Source of the DNA: JANQRZ01 sp965215165
GTDB taxonomy: Bacteria; Bacteroidota; Rhodothermia; Rhodothermales; JANQRZ01
Assembly: GCA_965215165.1 (NCBI GenBank)
Contig: CBDCCX010000006.1
Coordinates: forward strand, 3,038,001 to 3,102,000
Direction: 5' to 3'
DNA length: 64,000 nt
Shown here: one piece after another, positions 59,928 through 64,000 of the stretch
Layout of the letters: each line of letters opens with the position of its first letter
Position numbering within the stretch: position 1 is the first letter of the stretch
Program-made: the position numbers and the translations under genes
The notes under the pieces: generated by a model
What the model saw: the letters and a program-made list of their open reading frames with translations, nothing else
Told to the model about the DNA's origin: nothing
The model's database searches: none

Positions 59928-60785
59928 TCAGTCGGGATCGCCGGTGATGAAAGGATCAGCGATCCCCGTTCCTGCCTCGTTCGTTACCGAGTCCATGTCG
60001 AGCGGCTCGTCGAAGGCCTCGGTGATCTGCTGCGAGGTGTAGCCCGTCAGCGCGCCGACGAGCTGCACGCCGCCCTGGACCGTGTTGGCCTCGGACGGGA
60101 AGGGGCCGCCGTTGATAGACGCCGCGTAGGTGGCGGCAATCGCAGGATCGGCGTTGGGCTGTGCGCCCGGAATCCAACCCCGCTCGCCGCGGACACGGCG
60201 GACGGCGGCGGCGTGGCGCGCCTCGACCGAGTGGATCTGGAGCGCTGCGGTGAGGTACGGCGTGCCCTGAAGAGCGGGAGCCTGGCCCTTGTAGGCGCGG
60301 ACGCCGGTGTCCTCGAAGCCTTGCGCGACCGTCAGGAAGAGGTCGTAGTCGCTGAACACATCGGTGCCGTCCACCTCGTAGGTGAAGTCGTCCTGCTCGT
60401 AGACGTCCGGGTCGCCGGGCGGGTCGGTCAGGGTCTCGATGATGCCCGTGAGCGCGTTGACGTGGTCCAGCTCGTTGTCCCGGATCTCGGTGAAGAGCGG
60501 GAGCACGTCGGCCGGAATCAGGCCAGGCGTGGCGACGCCGCGGAGGTAGAAGAAGTACTCGAGGTACTCGAGCGTGAGGGCGAAGCCCAGCGACTCGTGG
60601 GCCTGCGGGCCGTAGGCACTGCTGAGGCTGCGCTTGGCGGCGAAGCTCTCGCGTGCCATCGCGTAGAGCGGCGTCACGGCGAGAGCCGCAGCCCCGCCGA
60701 GGCGGCCGGCCTTGAGGAGCGCGTCGCGGCGCGAGGTAGGCGCGCCGTCGAGCGCGTCGAGGGACTTCAGAAAGTCGGAGTTCAT
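59928..60785 (-). CDS. Ferritin-like domain protein with TAT signal (type B paralogue, second copy)
   Basis: 285 residues. The head MNSDFLKSLDALDGAPTS.. carries SRRDALLKAGRLGG (twin arginine). Core: FALTLEYLEYFFYLRG, EIRDNELDHVNALTG, FLTVAQGFEDTGVRAYKGQA and LQIHSVEARHAAAVRRVRG. It is clearly paralogous to 57604-58449, sharing the head and these motifs, but divergent elsewhere. Second gene of its unit, 62 nt after 60848-61561. Confidence 0.85.
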   Translation of the reverse strand: MNSDFLKSLDALDGAPTSRRDALLKAGRLGGAAALAVTPLYAMARESFAAKRSLSSAYGPQAHESLGFALTLEYLEYFFYLRGVATPGLIPADVLPLFTEIRDNELDHVNALTGIIETLTDPPGDPDVYEQDDFTYEVDGTDVFSDYDLFLTVAQGFEDTGVRAYKGQAPALQGTPYLTAALQIHSVEARHAAAVRRVRGERGWIPGAQPNADPAIAATYAASINGGPFPSEANTVQGGVQLVGALTGYTSQQITEAFDEPLDMDSVTNEAGTGIADPFITGDPD

Positions 60786-60847
60786 AGTGTTGGTAAATGC
60801 TAAAGTGCGCGGAAAGGGACAGCGGTCGGCAACTAGCCCGGCATCGG

Positions 60848-61561
60848 CTAGCTCAGCACCGGGACTCTGATGGCGCGGATGTCTTCCTCGATAAAGTCAC
60901 CGGCCATGCCGAGCACGGTGGCCGGGGCGAGCGCCCGGTCGAGGCCCATCGCGTCGATCACGCCGGAGGCGGCAATCGTGTTGCGCGTGATGAGGCCGGC
61001 GATGACCGAGGCGTGGCGCGCCTCGACGGACACGATCTTGCCGGCCAGCACGAGGTAGCCGACGCCGTCCTCGGTCTCGCTGAGGTACTGCGCGGCTCCG
61101 TTGTAGGCCCCCACGCCGAGGTCCTCGAACCTCAGCGCGGTGGCGAGGACGCTGGCCCGGCTGTCGAAGTCGACCGCGTCGAAGTTCGGCGTGAGGCCGG
61201 GGATCGGCGTGCCGCCGTTCATGCTGATGGCGGTGTTGAAGAAGTCGCGGTGGATGCCCTCGTGCGCGGCGAGGTCGTTCATGATCCGCGTCTCGTCGTC
61301 GTTGATGCCGTCGTAGAGGTTGTCGACGACCTGCTCGTAGAAGGCGGCCTCGAGCTGCTCGAGGGCGTAGGCGTAGTTGAGCACGCCGATGTCGTTCGAG
61401 AAGTCGAGCGCGATGAAGTCGTCGTCGTCGTCGCCGTCGGAGTCGCAGCCGGCGGCAGCGAGGGCGACCCCGCCGAGGCCGGCGATCTTGAAGAACGAGC
61501 GCCGGGTGCTCCGGAGCTCGTCGGGCCGAAGCTCGTCGTGGAAGAAGGTGTGTTCAGACAT
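60848..61561 (-). CDS. Ferritin-like TAT lipoprotein (type A paralogue, second copy)
   Basis: 237 residues from ATG 61561. TAT + lipobox STRRSFFKIAGLGGVALAAAGC, then a short Asp run and directly the ferritin_2 core DIGVLNYAYALEQLEAAFYE, LAAHEGIHRDFFNTA, IVSVEARHASVIAGL. The core is very similar to 58501-59565, but the Ig-like domain is absent. First gene of its unit. Confidence 0.87.
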   Translation of the reverse strand: MSEHTFFHDELRPDELRSTRRSFFKIAGLGGVALAAAGCDSDGDDDDDFIALDFSNDIGVLNYAYALEQLEAAFYEQVVDNLYDGINDDETRIMNDLAAHEGIHRDFFNTAISMNGGTPIPGLTPNFDAVDFDSRASVLATALRFEDLGVGAYNGAAQYLSETEDGVGYLVLAGKIVSVEARHASVIAGLITRNTIAASGVIDAMGLDRALAPATVLGMAGDFIEEDIRAIRVPVLS

Positions 61562-61869
61562 GGGTCGATTTACGGTGAGTGGGTTGCAGATGAAAGCGGC
61601 CGGCGCGAGGCCCCGCGTGAGCACGGATCGGGTACCTCGCGCTAGAAGCTCCAGAGGGTGCTAGCGGAAACCGTCGGCTCTGGAAGCGCCGGTTGAACAG
61701 GAGTGCTGAGGGGAGGTTTGCTAGGTATCGTCCTCTGAGTGGCCGTTTAAAGCCCAACTCGTGCTCGCCCGGTATTCAACCGTGAACTTTGCGGAATATG
61801 CATCCGAAACACATCCCACTTCAACCTACCTCTCCTCTGATATTGATTTATCTCTTGCATAGATAGATC
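61562..61869. other. Intergenic region, 308 nt, AT-rich promoter area
   Basis: Positions 61770-61868 are AT-rich for this genome (TTGATTTATC, GCGGAATATGCAT). It probably holds the promoter of the ferritin-like unit and the 3' end signal of the ATPase gene; no hairpin was found. A 67-codon frame at 61554-61757 has no RBS and shadow-like composition. Confidence 0.5.
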
Positions 61870-63909
61870 TTACGCAGCAATCTCGCGCCGCCAGAGCGTC
61901 TCGGCGACGTGTTCGATACCGCGCTTGAGGTAACGGCGGTACGAGCTGAAGGGCATGTCGAGCTGCTCGGCGGCCTCGGCCTGCGTCCGGGCCGGGTCGA
62001 GGTAGGTGGCGTCGAGGGCGAGGTAGTACGGCTCCTCGCGGGGCGTGGCGTTGAGCTCCTCGGCGGCCTCGTTGAGGAGGGTCCGCAGGGCCTCAGCGCG
62101 GTTCCCGCCGGCCGCGCGCTCGGCGACGAGGCGCGAGCGCAGCAGCGGGTTGTCCTCGAGCGCGTTTGGGCGGGCGTAAGCGCGGAGCGCGTCGTGGACG
62201 GCCTCGGCGAAGTCGGGGCGGCTGAGGACGACGAGGCGGTCCCCGGCGGCCGGCTCCTGGCCGGGCGCGCTCGGCAGGCCCTGCTCGGCGAGGCTGCCGA
62301 GCCACCGCGCTGGCGGCACCGCCCGCCAGTCGTGCCCGTAGACGCCGTAGCGCCGGTCGCCGACCTCGAAGTCGGCCTCGGGAATCCGCCGCAGGCCGAC
62401 GTAGGTGAAGACGGTCTCCCAGAAGCCGGGATCGGCGCAGGGGAGGAAGGTGAACGCCAGGCCGTCGGTCTGGAGGTAGTGCCGGACGGTGGCGACGAAG
62501 ATGAGGCTCTGCACGGCCGAGACGCCCTGGTGCTGCTCGGCGTCGAGCCAGAAGCGGAAGAAGGTGGCGCGCTCGCCGGCGCGCAGCGGGGCGTGCGCGT
62601 GGAGATAGGCCCACGCGGCTTCCGCCGCCGGGTCGGCGGCGCGCTCAGCCTCGTTGGTGACGTCGAGCGCGAGGCGGAGCAGGAGGCCGGCCGGCTGGCC
62701 GGTTCCGTCGCGGAACACCTGAACGTGCTCGGGCTGGTGGTGGAACCAGTGCGCGGCGATCTCGGCCGAGGCGTCGCCCTCGTGCTCGGCCACCATCGCG
62801 CGGAGCGCGTCCCACTCGCCGTCCTGCGGCTGCCCGGTGGTCTGGAGCTTGGCCTCGCGCCACTGCTCGCGGAGCTGGGCGAAGAACGGCTGCACGATGG
62901 GGTTGTGGCGGTGCAGGAAGGTATAGTCGGCGAGGATGGCCTGCTGGGTGCGCTCGGACTCGCCGAGGAGCAGGCGCTCGGTGTAGCTCGCGCGGGCGGT
63001 GCGGTTCAGCTCGGCGAAGCGGTCCGGCCGCCGCCAGCGGAGGTCAGCCGCGAGCACATCGCGGACCAGGTCGTGGAGGAAGAGGCCGTCGGGGCCGGTC
63101 TCGACGAAGGAGAGGCTGCGTAGCCAGGCGAAGGCGTCGCGGGCATCGTCGCGCCCGAGGAGGTCGGCGAGCAGGGCCTCGGTGACGACGCGCACGGCGG
63201 CAGCGGCCTCGAGGGCCTCGCGCTCGGCCTCGGCCTCGATCTCCTGCATGAACCGCGTCAGCAGCGCCCCGACGATGTCCGGCGCGTCCTCGGCGATGAA
63301 CGGACCGTCGGCCTGCCGGCTCTGGTCGGCGGCGAGCGCGAGGGCGAGCGGGTGGCCGTGGGTGAACCGGAGAATGGCGTCGTGTTCGCTAGGCGGGACG
63401 CCTTCTTCGTTGAGCAAGGTCTGCGCCTCATCGCGCGTCAGGTTCCGCAGCGGCAGCACGTGCGTGACCTCGCGCCAGCCGAGGTCGCCGCGCCACGCCG
63501 CGCCGGGCGGCGTGCGGCCCGAGAGCACCACCAAGAGGTCGTCGGAGACGCCCGGCAGAAAGGTGTCGCGGAGCCAGCCGTCGAGGTCGACGAGCGTCTC
63601 GTAGGTGTCGACGAGCAGGACGGCCCGGCCGCCCGGCACCTCGGCGCGCGCGACGGCTTGTTCGAAGGCCTCGGGCACGGGCTCGACGTTGCGCCCGTCG
63701 AGGTAGCGCACCGGCACCTCGGCACTCTGGCCGGCGTGCCGAAACTCTCGCAGCAACGCCGTCTTGCCGACCCCGCCCGGCCCGTAGAGGTAAAGCACGT
63801 GGAACGGCAGGGTCTCCGCTCCGAGCGCCTCGGCGAAGAGAGCGCGCTCCTCAGCGCGGCCGACGAACCGGCCGTGCTGCGCCTCGCGGAGGCGGTCTCG
63901 GAGCGACAT
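61870..63909 (-). CDS. STAND-type ATPase with GNAT-like middle and HTH-like C-terminus
   Basis: 679 residues. N-terminal P-loop NTPase: FVGRAEERALFAEAL, Walker A LYGPGGVGKTALLREF, Walker B AVLLVDTYETLVDLDG, sensor-like VVLSGRTP, then HGHPLALALAADQS, as in NB-ARC/STAND proteins. Residues about 405-540 resemble an acetyltransferase-like fold (GLLLRLALDV, FWETVFTYVGLRRI). The end DPARTQAEAAEQLDMPFSSYRRYLKRGIE looks like a sigma-region-4/HTH motif (in part). This suggests a signal-transducing ATPase or transcription regulator; target unknown. No neighbour clue on the right because the window ends. Confidence 0.75.
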   Translation of the reverse strand: MSLRDRLREAQHGRFVGRAEERALFAEALGAETLPFHVLYLYGPGGVGKTALLREFRHAGQSAEVPVRYLDGRNVEPVPEAFEQAVARAEVPGGRAVLLVDTYETLVDLDGWLRDTFLPGVSDDLLVVLSGRTPPGAAWRGDLGWREVTHVLPLRNLTRDEAQTLLNEEGVPPSEHDAILRFTHGHPLALALAADQSRQADGPFIAEDAPDIVGALLTRFMQEIEAEAEREALEAAAAVRVVTEALLADLLGRDDARDAFAWLRSLSFVETGPDGLFLHDLVRDVLAADLRWRRPDRFAELNRTARASYTERLLLGESERTQQAILADYTFLHRHNPIVQPFFAQLREQWREAKLQTTGQPQDGEWDALRAMVAEHEGDASAEIAAHWFHHQPEHVQVFRDGTGQPAGLLLRLALDVTNEAERAADPAAEAAWAYLHAHAPLRAGERATFFRFWLDAEQHQGVSAVQSLIFVATVRHYLQTDGLAFTFLPCADPGFWETVFTYVGLRRIPEADFEVGDRRYGVYGHDWRAVPPARWLGSLAEQGLPSAPGQEPAAGDRLVVLSRPDFAEAVHDALRAYARPNALEDNPLLRSRLVAERAAGGNRAEALRTLLNEAAEELNATPREEPYYLALDATYLDPARTQAEAAEQLDMPFSSYRRYLKRGIEHVAETLWRREIAA

Positions 63910-64000
63910 GGGAGAGGGGAGTGGGTGAAAGAGGTGACGCCGCCGCTCTGCCGCCCTCGGCGCGGTCCCTTGTAGCGGCGTGACGGCGAAAGGTTCAGAC

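Overview
The window looks like chromosomal DNA from a high-GC member of the Bacteroidota/Rhodothermota lineage (Rhodothermia, for example Rubricoccaceae or Salinibacter relatives). This is inference. The evidence is a GC content of roughly two thirds by eye, several secreted proteins ending in type IX secretion (T9SS) sorting domains, a complete cluster of core menaquinone genes, and Bacteroidota-style families (ferritin_2-type TAT proteins, TonB-style carboxypeptidase-regulatory domains). No phage, IS element, CRISPR array or rRNA operon was seen. One tRNA (Leu, anticodon CAA) is present.

Layout. 1-3.5 kb: end of an exopolysaccharide region (BY-kinase, small SLBB-like exported protein, WecA/TagO-type priming transferase). 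3.6-9.9 kb: a lasso-peptide (RiPP) cluster in the order B1 (PqqD-like), B2 (cysteine protease), C (macrolactam synthetase), A (precursor), HprK-like kinase and ABC exporter. A strong hairpin lies just after the precursor gene. 9.9-13.8 kb: a three-gene overlapping operon (two membrane proteins and an endonuclease/exonuclease/phosphatase-fold protein), then a PF14907-type nucleotidyltransferase often seen near lasso clusters. 13.9-18.5 kb: a NarX-like histidine kinase with two nearly identical NarL-type regulators made by a very recent 643-bp duplication, next to an EcsC-like gene. 18.6-34.4 kb: mixed region with small genes, gamma-carbonic anhydrase, three large T9SS-exported proteins, a stranded T9SS-tail fragment, gluconokinase, a two-AP2-domain protein, ispH, a methyltransferase and an M20 dipeptidase. 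One exported protein carries nine regularly spaced alternating Glu-Ala blocks. 34.9-43.2 kb: menaquinone operon menF-D-H-B-A-C-E. 43.3-53.4 kb: tRNA-Leu, class IV aminotransferase, a four-helix-bundle gene framed by 22-bp inverted repeats, M23 peptidase, two facing gene stubs left by a deletion, NhaC antiporter and a HAD nucleotidase. 52.9-57.5 kb: Lrp regulator divergent from a PLP C-S lyase, then an S9 peptidase with an extra C-terminal domain. 57.5-61.6 kb: a two-gene ferritin-like operon present twice with its terminator. 61.9-63.9 kb: a STAND-type ATPase with an HTH-like tail.

The most promising material is the lasso cluster, whose predicted core is very long and contains two cysteines. 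Next come the Glu-Ala repeat protein and the four-helix-bundle unit framed by inverted repeats. Operon calls, start choices and functions were made by reading motifs; no database search was run.
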